From: an uncultured Paenibacillus sp.
Lineage (GTDB): Bacteria > Bacillota > Bacilli > Paenibacillales > Paenibacillaceae
DNA length: 64,000 nucleotides
Direction: 5' to 3'
Assembly (NCBI GenBank): GCA_937895345.1
Contig: CALAWP010000061.1
Coordinates: 1 to 64,000, forward strand
Below, in pieces: positions 43,272-51,696 of the stretch (within the stretch, counting starts at the first letter, position 1; every line of letters begins with the position of its first letter). A program made the translations under genes and the position numbers. Below the pieces are notes generated by a model, which ran no database searches, had not been told where the DNA came from, and worked only from the letters and a program-made list of their open reading frames with translations.

Positions 43272-44162
43272 GTGATCCAAGCATTCAAAAACGACAAACG
43301 AAGAGAAGAAGTGATGGCTTCCTACCACCGCATCGTCGCGATGTTTTGGCCGGAGGGGACGAGCGGAGACGTCGTGCCGACCCGGTGGGGCGGCACGCAT
43401 TGTCTGTTGGCGGGAGACCGGTCCAAGCCGCCGCTGTTTTTGTTTCATGGCGTAGGCGACAATTCGGCCGTCATGTGGGCGTTGAACATCGGCGAGCTTT
43501 CGAAGCATTACCGGTGCATCGCCGTAGATACGATCGGAGGCCCGGGGCTGAGCGTCCCGGGCGAACGGTTCAAGTCCGGCGAATTCGATCAAACGGAATG
43601 GATCAGTGAAATCATCGACCATTTCGGCGGCGGCAAGGCGCGTCTGGCCGGCGTGTCCAACGGAGCTTATATGGCCTATCAATATTCGGTATCCCGGCCC
43701 GACAGGGTGGCTGCCGCCGTATGCCTGGAAGGCGGGATGGTCGTTCATCCGCTGAGGACGATGGCGCGGACGATGGCCATGATGTTTCCGGAAATATTGG
43801 CGCCGACCGACCGGAACCTGCTGCGCATCTTAAAGAAGCTGAGCGCTCCGGGCTCGCGGGTATTCGACGACCATCCGCTGCTTGCGGAGCATTTGGTGCT
43901 GCTGATGAAATCGCATAACCGGAATGCCATGTTCCCGCATCGGATCGAATCTTATCGGCCGGAGCAAGGCATGGCGCTCAAAGACAAGCTTTATTTTATG
44001 ATCGGGAGCCATCACGGCGCCAAGCAGAATTCGTTTATGAAGCTGTTGAAGGAAGGCGGGTACGACTTTAAAGTCATTCCCGAAGCCGGGCACGGCATCA
44101 ATCATGAACAGCCCGACGCGGTCAACCGCGAAATCGTCCGGTTTTTGCAAGGCGGGTCGTAA
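43272..44162 (+). CDS. Alpha/beta hydrolase
   Basis: 296 residues. Catalytic residues are visible: nucleophile Ser129 in LAGVSNGAYMAYQYS, oxyanion region FLFHGVGDNSAVM, and a C-terminal AGHGINHEQPDAV with the His. The fold is that of esterases or C-C hydrolases; the substrate is unknown. It starts at a GTG with GGGGAG upstream. In an operon with the TetR gene, so probably acts on, or is induced by, a small ester or lipid-like compound. Confidence 0.85.
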   Translation: MIQAFKNDKRREEVMASYHRIVAMFWPEGTSGDVVPTRWGGTHCLLAGDRSKPPLFLFHGVGDNSAVMWALNIGELSKHYRCIAVDTIGGPGLSVPGERFKSGEFDQTEWISEIIDHFGGGKARLAGVSNGAYMAYQYSVSRPDRVAAAVCLEGGMVVHPLRTMARTMAMMFPEILAPTDRNLLRILKKLSAPGSRVFDDHPLLAEHLVLLMKSHNRNAMFPHRIESYRPEQGMALKDKLYFMIGSHHGAKQNSFMKLLKEGGYDFKVIPEAGHGINHEQPDAVNREIVRFLQGGS

Positions 44163-44178
44163 CGCGTTATGGCCGCCG

Positions 44179-44394
44179 CTAGCGCCTGCGAAGCTCAAAA
44201 AATTCGCACGCCGACCGTTCATGATACATCAGGTCGCCGACGCCCGATTGCGTCACGACGACGGCATCGTCGAACCGGACGATAAGCGAGCTCCCGTCTA
44301 CGATGGCATTGTCCCGAAATACGCGGATTCGTTTGCCTTTGTCGGCGGCCTCCTGCAAATCGTTGTCGGTCATCAGTTTGCGGTGCATGGACAT
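44179..44394 (-). CDS. Small conserved-looking hypothetical protein
   Basis: 71 residues with a beta-rich core (GKRIRVFRDNAIVDGSSLIV RFDD split over two strands) and basic ends. No family recognised. AAAGGAG lies seven bases before the ATG and the codon usage matches the neighbours, so it is probably real. Convergent with the alpha/beta hydrolase gene, 16 bases apart. Confidence 0.6.
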   Translation of the reverse strand: MSMHRKLMTDNDLQEAADKGKRIRVFRDNAIVDGSSLIVRFDDAVVVTQSGVGDLMYHERSACEFFELRRR

Positions 44395-44586
44395 GTGCGG
44401 GACTCCTTTATTTAGGTTGAGGTCGAGATCGATAAGGACAGTCTAACGCATATGTCCGGAAAGGACAATGAGCAACGACAGTCAATTCGCAAGGACATTC
44501 CGGCAAAGCAAGGCGAAGCGGCCGGCGGCGGGCCTATGATACGCTTGGTGCATAGCAGGGAAGTCATTCATTGGGGAGGCTGTCGA

Positions 44587-45465
44587 ATGAAATTTGCGGT
44601 ATTTACGGTCATGCTGCCGGATTGCCCGCCGGAACGGACGGTGCAGCTGCTGAAGCAATACGGATACGACGGAGTGGAATGGCGGTTTACGAAGACCGAT
44701 CCGGCGCGCAAGGGAGAATCGCCGTCCTTCTGGGGCAACAATCTGTCGACGATCGAGGCGGACGCCGAAGAGCGGCAGCTTGCGGCGGTCAAAGCCATGA
44801 CGGAGGAAGCGGAGCTTGAGGTGCCGAATTTGGCCGCGTACATATCCTGCGGCGATCTGGAAGCGACGGAGCGGGCGATGAAGGCTGCAAAGCTGCTGGG
44901 GGCTCCTTCGATTCGGGTCGGAGCGCCGAACTACAACCGGACGCGCGCTTACGGAGAACTGTTCAAGGAAGGCCGCGCCTTTATGGAGCAAGTGCAGGAG
45001 CTTAGCCGCACTTACGGGGTTAAAGGCATGATCGAAGTGCATCACGGCAACATCGCCTGCAGCGCGTCGCTGGCCCGCAGGCTTGTGGAGGGGCTGGATC
45101 CGGACCGCGTCGGCGTCATATACGATCCCGGCAATATGGTGCATGAAGGCTTCGAGCAGTACCGGATGGGGCTGGAGGTGCTGGGCGAATATTTGGGGCA
45201 TGTCCATGTCAAAAACGCGGCTTGGAGGAGGACGGGCGCCGGAATGCCCGAAGTTCCCGCCGATCGCGGGGGATTTACGCACGAGCCGCTCTGGCAAGCG
45301 CATTGGGAGGCCGTCGGCCAAGGCATTGTGCATTGGCCGACGGTAATCGCGGATTTGAAGGCGATCGGCTATGACGGCTGGCTCAGCTTCGAAGATTTCA
45401 GCGGCTCCGCGCCGGCGGAAGAACTGCTGCGTGACAACCTGGCTTACATTCGCTCGTTGCTGTAA
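44587..45465 (+). CDS. Sugar phosphate isomerase/epimerase-like TIM barrel
   Basis: 292 residues of the xylose-isomerase-like family. Landmarks: YGYDGVEWRF, IRVGAPNYNRTRAYGELFKE, MIEVHHGNIACSASLARRLV, VIYDPGNMVHEG and LGHVHVKNAAW, carrying the metal ligands. GGGGAGG lies before the ATG at 44587; the frame is open from 44452 but that part has no family sequence. Single gene with a downstream terminator. Reaction unknown. Confidence 0.8.
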   Translation: MKFAVFTVMLPDCPPERTVQLLKQYGYDGVEWRFTKTDPARKGESPSFWGNNLSTIEADAEERQLAAVKAMTEEAELEVPNLAAYISCGDLEATERAMKAAKLLGAPSIRVGAPNYNRTRAYGELFKEGRAFMEQVQELSRTYGVKGMIEVHHGNIACSASLARRLVEGLDPDRVGVIYDPGNMVHEGFEQYRMGLEVLGEYLGHVHVKNAAWRRTGAGMPEVPADRGGFTHEPLWQAHWEAVGQGIVHWPTVIADLKAIGYDGWLSFEDFSGSAPAEELLRDNLAYIRSLL

Positions 45466-45474
45466 CGATCAAGC

Positions 45475-45527
45475 GGAACTGTTCGAGAGGCTCATGGCGG
45501 CCTTTGCGGGACAGTTCCTTCTTTTTT
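45475..45527 (+). terminator. Rho-independent terminator
   Basis: GGAACTGT at 45475-45482 pairs with ACAGTTCC at 45511-45518, followed by TTCTTTTTT. A second strong GC hairpin without a T run lies at 45569-45591 before yunB. Confidence 0.7.
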
Positions 45528-45615
45528 GTCCGATCCTTGCATATCCATGGAGTAAAAGGACAATGCCTGCCCGGCCGCAAGCGGCCGGGCGGGATGCCGA
45601 ACGGAGGCTGCGTTT

Positions 45616-46830
45616 ATGGCGAGATGGGGGAGAAGAAGCTGGCGCATAGGAGGATTTCGCGGCGCGAAGCCGGTTCGCTGGGCGCCTTTTTCTTTTCGCC
45701 GGGTGAAGACCGTCAGCTGGGGCTCGCGCTCCAAACCGGCGTCCTCCGCCTCGTCGGGGAAGAGGTGGGGCAGTCGGCCGGTGTCCGGCTTAACGGGGAC
45801 AAAATGGGGCGTCCGGCCGTCGTCCGGAACGCCGGGGGCGAAATGGGGAAGCCGGCCGTCGTCCGGAACTTCGGGGGCGAAATGGGGCGTCCGGCCGTCG
45901 TCCGGAACTTCGGGGGCGAATCGGGGGGGCCGGCCAGGTCCGTCTGCTCCCGTTCAGTGGGGCCGTCCGCGGCGGCCGCTTTTTCGCCGCAACCGCTCCT
46001 CCTCGACAGGCGGCTTTATGGCGGGCGGCGGACCGAAAGGAACGTCTCTGCGGCCGAAAATGCGCAAACGAAAGCTTCTGTTGCTCCTTCTGGTATTTAT
46101 GCTGATCGCGTTGGTGCCGTCCTTTGTATTTGTGGAGCGCAATTTGCGGGATCCGCTCATGAACATTGCCAAAGTACGAGTAAAGCAAGTGGCGACGCAA
46201 TCGATCAATAAAGCGATTATGGAGCAGGTAGCCAGGCAGTCGAACGCCGAGAAGCTGATCGAATGGAAAATGAGCGGGGACGGAAAAATATCCGGCTTTA
46301 TGCTCAATTATTCCGAACATATGAACATAACCTCGGAAACGATTCATACGGTGCAGTCTACGCTGCGCGATATTAAAGACATCCCGGAGCACATTCCGCT
46401 CGGCCATGCGCTCGGAAGCGCCATTATTTCATCGTTCGGCCCCAGAGTGCCCGTCCGGTTCGAGCCGGTGGGCGCGGTCAAGGCCGAGCTGAGCACGCGC
46501 GAGCGAAACGCGGGCATCAACATGGTGCTGGTGGAGGTCTATATTCGCGTCATCGCGGAAGTATCGATCATCATCCCGTTCGATACGGAGCCGGAGCTGG
46601 TCGAGACGGACATTCCGATTTCGTATTTGCTTGTGGTCGGCGACGTGCCGATGTACTATTACGACTCCACCGGGAAGCCGATCGGCGAGTCGGCTCCGAA
46701 CGCGCCCAACATCTCGGTGCCGCTTGTCCCCGGCGCGGGCATTTCTTCCGGCCAATCCGGACAGGAAGACAACGGGGGCGGATCGTCGGACGGAGCTTCC
46801 GATACGACTTTTCGGATGGAAGCGGAATAA
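45616..46830 (+). CDS. yunB: Sporulation protein YunB with expanded N-terminus
   Basis: 404 residues against about 254 for the Bacillus protein. Residues about 150-390 match YunB: a membrane segment (LLLLLLVFMLIALVPSFVFV), then MNIAKVRVKQVATQSINKAI, and the PLGHALGSAIISSFGPRVPV block and DIPISYLLVVGDVPMYYY. YunB is needed for normal sporulation in Bacillus. Residues 1-145 are basic and low in complexity (Trp/Arg/Gly/Pro/Ser), including a 13-residue tandem repeat encoded by 39-base units. The lytH-like gene nearby is also its neighbour in Bacillus. Confidence 0.85.
   Translation: MARWGRRSWRIGGFRGAKPVRWAPFSFRRVKTVSWGSRSKPASSASSGKRWGSRPVSGLTGTKWGVRPSSGTPGAKWGSRPSSGTSGAKWGVRPSSGTSGANRGGRPGPSAPVQWGRPRRPLFRRNRSSSTGGFMAGGGPKGTSLRPKMRKRKLLLLLLVFMLIALVPSFVFVERNLRDPLMNIAKVRVKQVATQSINKAIMEQVARQSNAEKLIEWKMSGDGKISGFMLNYSEHMNITSETIHTVQSTLRDIKDIPEHIPLGHALGSAIISSFGPRVPVRFEPVGAVKAELSTRERNAGINMVLVEVYIRVIAEVSIIIPFDTEPELVETDIPISYLLVVGDVPMYYYDSTGKPIGESAPNAPNISVPLVPGAGISSGQSGQEDNGGGSSDGASDTTFRMEAE
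45763..45930 (+). repeat. 39-base tandem array in yunB N-terminus
   Basis: Units at 45802, 45841, 45880 and 45919 (AAATGGGG landmark) with a degenerate earlier copy near 45763. Each codes 13 residues like GAKWGVRPSSGTS. Two copies are nearly identical. The unit length preserves the frame. Confidence 0.85.
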
Positions 46831-46847
46831 AAACGGCGTACCGCAAA

Positions 46848-46898
46848 AAACGGCTGTCCAACAGGTCAACGATTGTGACCCGTCGGACAGCCGTTTCT
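46848..46898 (+). terminator. Terminator after yunB
   Basis: AAACGGCTGTCC at 46848-46859 pairs with GGACAGCCGTTT at 46885-46896 across a 25-base loop, followed by CTGC, with T content only within the stem. The gap to 47366 has no gene; it holds the two repeat features listed next. Confidence 0.65.
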
Positions 46899-46967
46899 GC
46901 ATTGCGGGAGGTCTTCCGGTTCCCTCCCAAAGTGCGGGGCCTCCGGCCCAGGACAGCTCGTGAATCT

Positions 46968-47100
46968 AACGAATCCTGGAGAAGCTATTCGGCTTATAAT
47001 GCGAGATTTTTAATTTTAACGAACTCCAACGAAACTATTTTGCTAAATTTGCACTCGATTCGGTCCAAACCACCACTATAACGCTATCTGGATTCGTTAA
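46968..47100. repeat. 133-base TAACG/CGTTA intergenic element, copy 3
   Basis: Starts TAACGAATCC and ends GGATTCGTTA, a perfect 10-base terminal inverted repeat, with TAACG again at position 51 (47018). Length and internal spacing equal those of the element at 19483, while the sequence differs except for GAAACT and AAATT patches. Flanks are TC before and AA after in both. Confidence 0.7.
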
Positions 47101-47140
47101 ATTTTCAGACGGGGGGTTATGGGCTATATAGTATCATACA

Positions 47141-47340
47141 GATTCGTTAGGGAACCAGCCCGTTTCGTTGGCACCGGATTGTCAGGTAACAAGCCGGATT
47201 CGCTAGGGAATGAGCCGGGTTCGCTGGGGAACGAACCGGATTGCCAGGTAACGAGTCGGATTCGTTGGCGACGATCCAGATTCGTTTGTAAAGAACCTGG
47301 TTCGTTAGGGAGATCCAGATTCGTTGGTAACGAGCCAGTC
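47141..47340. repeat. Degenerate 18-22-base tandem array
   Basis: About ten units resembling GATTCGTTAGGGAACGAGCC, with lengths from 18 to 22. The GGATTCGTT core is the same as the end of the 133-base element just upstream. It lies between the convergent yunB and lytH-like genes. No coding sense. Confidence 0.75.
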
Positions 47341-47366
47341 TTGCGCGGCCCGGCCAGTCCGTACGT

Positions 47367-48473
47367 TTAACGTTTGCTGCGGAGCCGCTTTCGTTCGGCG
47401 GCTTCCCACCGGCGCAGCATCGGGTACGGATCGAATGCCCATTCGACGAGACCTCTGTCGCTGTAGACGCCGTAATGCAAATGCGGCGGAAACTTCCCGG
47501 ACGTTCCCGGCTTGCCGTAGCCGGAGCTGCCGACCCAGCCGACCGTCTGTCCCGGTTTGACGACGTCGCCGACGCGAAGCGATTTGTCGAAGCCGGACAA
47601 ATGCGCGTAATAATGATAATGATTGTTCAAGTCGCGGATGCCGATCCGCCAGCCTCCGTACCGATTCCAGCCTTTTATTTCCACAATGCCGTAACAGGTG
47701 CTCCGAACCGGGGTGCCATAGCCCGCGAAGATATCGGTTCCTTCATGAATGCGCCGGCCGCCCCATCCTCTGCGGTCGCCCCATGTATCCTTATAGGAAT
47801 AGGTGGAGCCGATGGGCAGCGGAAAGGCGTGTTCGTCGAGGTCCAGCCGTCCGAAGGCGTTGTAGATCGCCGCGAATTGCCGAATGCGCTGCACGGCCCG
47901 GCTGTTGCGATAATAATGCCACGCTCCGATCGACATGCCGTCCTCCGATATGCCGTAAGCCGAAATCTGGCGCAGCAGCGAATACATCAAGTCGAAATCG
48001 CTTGTCCGCTCCGCCATTCCGTTGCCGTCCCCGTCCCGGCCGATGCCTTGAAACCACTGAATCGATACGGGCGAGCTGTCTTCGGAGTCCGGATTCAGCG
48101 GTCCCGCCCATTTCTCTTTGTCGATATAGACGCCAACGGTACGGCCGAGAAGCGGCCGGGCTTTGGGGCGCGCCTTGGACAGCGAGCGCTCGTAGGCGTC
48201 GAAGGCGGCAATCCATTGCCAGGGCATCCCGGTAACGAGGCTGAGCCTGTCGTACAGTTCCTGGCGTTCGGCCAGCAGATCCGCTCCGCCCGCCTCGCCG
48301 GCCTTGCCGCCGCCCGCCGCTTCGGCGGCCGCGCGTTCGGCGTGCGGAGCGGCTGCTTCTGTTGGCTTCATATGTATGATGGCGTCGCGGCTCCCGGCAG
48401 CGGCTTCCCCGGCGGAAGCTATGAGCATCGCTGCAGCGGCAAACGCGGCAGTGATCGGTATGATCGCCTTCAT
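47367..48473 (-). CDS. lytH: LytH-like M23 peptidoglycan peptidase
   Basis: 368 residues. Signal peptide at the start (KAIIPITAAFAAAAMLIA), a helical middle region, and a C-terminal M23/LytM zinc peptidase: IHEGTDIFAGYGTPVRS with the His-x3-Asp ligands and FPPHLHYGVYSD with the His-x-His pair. LytH makes single L-Ala side chains in spore cortex peptidoglycan in Bacillus. The ATG at 48473 is preferred to one at 48482 because AAAGGA lies eight bases before it, inside the end of the kinase gene. It is therefore coupled to the two-component genes. In Bacillus lytH is the neighbour of yunB. Confidence 0.82.
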   Translation of the reverse strand: MKAIIPITAAFAAAAMLIASAGEAAAGSRDAIIHMKPTEAAAPHAERAAAEAAGGGKAGEAGGADLLAERQELYDRLSLVTGMPWQWIAAFDAYERSLSKARPKARPLLGRTVGVYIDKEKWAGPLNPDSEDSSPVSIQWFQGIGRDGDGNGMAERTSDFDLMYSLLRQISAYGISEDGMSIGAWHYYRNSRAVQRIRQFAAIYNAFGRLDLDEHAFPLPIGSTYSYKDTWGDRRGWGGRRIHEGTDIFAGYGTPVRSTCYGIVEIKGWNRYGGWRIGIRDLNNHYHYYAHLSGFDKSLRVGDVVKPGQTVGWVGSSGYGKPGTSGKFPPHLHYGVYSDRGLVEWAFDPYPMLRRWEAAERKRLRSKR

Positions 48474-48478
48474 CCCGT

Positions 48479-49930
48479 TCATCCTTTCATCGTCAAGCGC
48501 GTCATACCGATATCGTTTGCAATCTGTGGAATTTTATCCGTCGGAAGCGTCAGCGCAAAGATGCTGCCTTCCGGAGAGCTTTCTTTCAGCTCCAGGCCGC
48601 CGCCCATCGCTTCCGCCAGAAGCCTGCTGAAGGCAAGGCCAAGCCCGAGGCCGCGAACGGTCCTTTTTTTGTGCTCGCCGCGAAAAAATTGTTCAAAGAC
48701 AAGCGCCTGCTCCTGTTCCGGAATGCCGGACCCGTTGTCCGCAACCCGAATTTCGGCGCAGTCGCCGTCAAGGACATTCAGCTCTATGCGAATGCGCAGC
48801 GGGCGGTCCGGTGTGCGGGATTGAATGCTGTTGTTGAGCAGATTGACGATAATTTGCTGAATTCGCATAGGATCGCCTTTCAGCGTGACGGGATGGTCCG
48901 GCAACAGGATTTCCGGCTCCGTGAAGCCTTCGGATTGATGAAGCGACCATTGATAGGCGATTTCTTGCAGCAACGACGCGGCTTCGATGGGCTCCCGGCT
49001 GATTTGAACGAGTCCGGCGGCCATCTCGTTATAGTGAAGCAGATCCGTTACCATACGCTCCAGACGATTGGTCTCTTGCAGGGCGATATCGAGAAATTCA
49101 GCCGCTTCCTCCTTCGTGGCCACCTCTTCCTTGACCGCATGAACCAGCCCTTTGACGGACGTTACGGGCGTCTTCAACTCATGCGTCAATCCCGCGAGCA
49201 TGAAGCTGCGATAATGCTCGAGATGCTTCAGCCGGCCGGCCATTTCTTTAAACGAAATAATCAGTTCGTTCAATTCTTTTTCTTTTGCGTTGGCCTCCAG
49301 CCGCACATCGTAGCGACCACGGCTGATTTCCCGGGCGGCGGACGCGACATGGCGGATCGGACGAGCGAGCTTGCGGGACAGCAAATAAATGGTCAGCCAC
49401 CCCAGCGCTGTCAAGATGACCAGCATCAGTCCGATAATCCATCTTAATTCGGGCGGGATGGTCATCGATTTTGTAAGCTGGAGGATCGTGACTTGTCCTG
49501 CAGCGCTGCCGCTTGTCTCAATTGGCGCCGTTATCGCGCGAAAGCCCGGTTCGAGTGCCGCGTCCAGCGTTTCGTTCAATCTTCGTTTTACGTCGTCCTG
49601 CGTCATCGGATCGGAGGAAAAGACGAGCTTCCCCTCGCGGTCCGTTATGATGACACAGAAGTCAGGTCCCAGATTAAAGTCGCGGGAACGTTTGTCGATC
49701 AGCTTCTTTAAGCCGTACGGAGCGGCAATCGTCCCATCCGAGCTTTCCATCCTATCTGCAATGTCTTGAGCGAGCAGCTTCAAGGTTTGCAGCCGGCTGC
49801 CGATCGTCACTTTGCTTGTCCACCAGGCGGAAGCGGCGGCGAATAGCACCAGGCCGATACATAAGATGATGAAGTAGCGCAGCGTCCAGTACGATAGCAT
49901 GGAGGTTTGCTTTCTTAGTTGGCGATCCAT
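48479..49930 (-). CDS. Sensor histidine kinase, HAMP type
   Basis: 483 residues. Membrane segments at about 16-36 and 168-190 flank an extracytoplasmic sensor; HAMP at about 190-240; dimerisation helix with LAGLTHELKTPVTSVKGLVH (phosphorylated His); ATPase with NLLNNSIQSR, VADNGSGIPEQE and GLGLGLAFSRLLAEAMGGGL. Partner of the regulator encoded 16 bases overlapping upstream. The signal is unknown; the downstream peptidase suggests a cell-envelope or sporulation cue. Confidence 0.9.
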   Translation of the reverse strand: MDRQLRKQTSMLSYWTLRYFIILCIGLVLFAAASAWWTSKVTIGSRLQTLKLLAQDIADRMESSDGTIAAPYGLKKLIDKRSRDFNLGPDFCVIITDREGKLVFSSDPMTQDDVKRRLNETLDAALEPGFRAITAPIETSGSAAGQVTILQLTKSMTIPPELRWIIGLMLVILTALGWLTIYLLSRKLARPIRHVASAAREISRGRYDVRLEANAKEKELNELIISFKEMAGRLKHLEHYRSFMLAGLTHELKTPVTSVKGLVHAVKEEVATKEEAAEFLDIALQETNRLERMVTDLLHYNEMAAGLVQISREPIEAASLLQEIAYQWSLHQSEGFTEPEILLPDHPVTLKGDPMRIQQIIVNLLNNSIQSRTPDRPLRIRIELNVLDGDCAEIRVADNGSGIPEQEQALVFEQFFRGEHKKRTVRGLGLGLAFSRLLAEAMGGGLELKESSPEGSIFALTLPTDKIPQIANDIGMTRLTMKG

Positions 49931-50598
49931 AACTGATACCCCGTTCCGCGCAGCGTTTTAATTTCCCCTTCATGAGCAGGCCAATGGAGCAGCGCTTGGC
50001 GCAAACGCTTGATGGATAAGTCGACCGCACGGTCGCTGCCCTCGTAATCCATTCCCCACACATATTCGATCAGCTCTTCCCGGGTAAACGTACGGTTCGG
50101 GCGTTCCGCCAAAAACAGCAGCAATGCCGTATCGCGCGGCATAAGCGACAGCTCCGCGCCGTTCAGCGTAATTCGCTGCGCCTGAAAGTCGATGCATAAT
50201 CGGCCGAAGCGGCTTTGCTTATCGCCGTTGATCCATTGGACCGGCCGCCGAAGCACCGCTTGCACGCGGGCGATAACTTCCTCCGGCACGAACGGCTTGG
50301 GCATATAGTCGTCGGCTCCGCCGTTAAGGCCGTTCAACCGGTCTTCGATGCCGCTTCGCGCCGTCAGCATAATGACGGAGCAGCTGCTCGTCTCGCGGAT
50401 GCGGCGCAGCACTTCCCAGCCGTCCAGGCCCGGCAGCATCACATCGAGCAGAACGAGAGCGGGAGCTTCCCGTTCGAACAGCTCCAGAGCCGTTCGTCCA
50501 TCCGATGCAATCAGCGGGACAAAGCCGGCTTTGCGCAAGTAAGTGGCCAGCACTTTGGCAATCGCAGCCTCGTCTTCTACGATCATAATTTTTTTCAT
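49915..50598 (-). CDS. OmpR-family response regulator
   Basis: 227 residues. Receiver domain 1-115 with acidic pocket VEDE and Asp52 in LVLLDVMLPGLDG; winged-helix domain 125-227 (TREELIEYVWGMDYEGSDRA, KTLRGTGYQLW). AAAGGA precedes the ATG. First gene of a three-gene operon with the kinase and the lytH-like peptidase; the overlap with the kinase gene is 16 bases. Confidence 0.9.
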   Translation of the reverse strand: MKKIMIVEDEAAIAKVLATYLRKAGFVPLIASDGRTALELFEREAPALVLLDVMLPGLDGWEVLRRIRETSSCSVIMLTARSGIEDRLNGLNGGADDYMPKPFVPEEVIARVQAVLRRPVQWINGDKQSRFGRLCIDFQAQRITLNGAELSLMPRDTALLLFLAERPNRTFTREELIEYVWGMDYEGSDRAVDLSIKRLRQALLHWPAHEGEIKTLRGTGYQLWIAN

Positions 50599-50789
50599 AG
50601 CAAAAGATTCCTTTAAACCAATTTTGTTTCATTGTAGCAACCGGCCTGTCTCATAGGCAACTATCAATGCCGGCATTCCCAATATCCGGAAGGCCGTGTC
50701 GGCGCCGACATATTCCGGACACATTGAAGCTTTATACTGAACGCGAAGGTCATAAACAGAGATTTTGCCAATAAACGGAGGGAACTGTG

Positions 50790-51560
50790 ATGAAAAAAAA
50801 GAATACGATCCTTATTGCGGCCGTTGCCGCGGTTGTCATCGGGGGTGCAGGGGCCTATGCCTGGTTTGACCGTTACGTCGGAAACAACGTAGAGATTGAA
50901 TCGGTATTATCGCCCTTGGCCGGGGAAGCTGCGGCTGAACCGGACTCGGTTGCGACTGCGGAAGCTGGCGCCGCGAATGCCGAAGGCGGGACGGAAACGA
51001 ATGGTTCTGCCGCTCAAAATGATACGGACAGCGACTTGGCCAGTTTGGACGGGCTCTGGAACATATCCGGCGAATCCAAGGTTTATTGGTCGGTAACGAC
51101 TTCCCGCGAAACCGTCAACTTCGTCAACGAAGCGGTGAAGGGATCCTGGAACGTGAATACAAACGATGCAGGGGCGATGACGGGAGAAGCGGTGCTGGAT
51201 ATGACGGCGCTCGATTCGGGCAACGGCCAGCGCGACGGACATGTCAAAAGCGCGGATTATCTCGACACGGATACATACCCGGAAGCGGCCTTTACCGCGC
51301 AATCGATTTCGGCCTTGCCTGCCGAGTGGGCGGAGGAGACAGCCGCAGACATTGAAATCAGCGGCATTCTGACGGTTAAAGGGGTAGAAAAGGAAGTGAC
51401 GTTTGCAGGCCAGGCGATGCATCGGGACGGACAACTCTTATTGTCCGCGACTACCCGGGTAACGTTCGGCGACTTCGGCATGGCCAATCCGCATACGGTC
51501 GTGCTGGAAACGGAAAATGATTTGAACGTGCAGCTTGAGCTGGTGTTGGACAAGTCTTAG
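50790..51560 (+). CDS. YceI-like protein with N-terminal membrane anchor
   Basis: 256 residues. Residues about 4-26 form a membrane anchor or uncleaved signal, followed by an Ala/Glu/Gly-rich spacer and a YceI lipocalin-like barrel from about residue 85 (SKVYWSVTTSRETVNFVNEA, HVKSADYLDTDTYPEAAF, GILTVKGVEKEVTFAG). YceI proteins bind polyisoprenoids or other amphiphiles. GGAGGG precedes the ATG at 50790. Divergent from the two-component operon, which may control it. Confidence 0.85.
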   Translation: MKKKNTILIAAVAAVVIGGAGAYAWFDRYVGNNVEIESVLSPLAGEAAAEPDSVATAEAGAANAEGGTETNGSAAQNDTDSDLASLDGLWNISGESKVYWSVTTSRETVNFVNEAVKGSWNVNTNDAGAMTGEAVLDMTALDSGNGQRDGHVKSADYLDTDTYPEAAFTAQSISALPAEWAEETAADIEISGILTVKGVEKEVTFAGQAMHRDGQLLLSATTRVTFGDFGMANPHTVVLETENDLNVQLELVLDKS

Positions 51561-51627
51561 TCGGCTGGCTGAATACCCTGCCTGTAAGACTCCGTCACGG
51601 ATTGCCTCTTCCGAATTCCTTTCACAT

Positions 51628-51656
51628 TTAACGTAATTGCCTTCATGGTATATAAT
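51628..51656 (+). promoter_or_regulatory. Promoter of the sucrose-operon LacI gene
   Basis: TTAACG at 51628-51633 and TATAAT at 51651-51656 with 17-base spacing, about 40 bases before the start codon. Confidence 0.55.
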
Positions 51657-51696
51657 GTGGTTGTACACGAATAACAAGGATCGGATTGAGGAATAG

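Noticed and set aside
47141..47340. Possible CRISPR array
   Set aside because: Units are degenerate, 18-22 bases and contiguous, with no spacer/repeat alternation.
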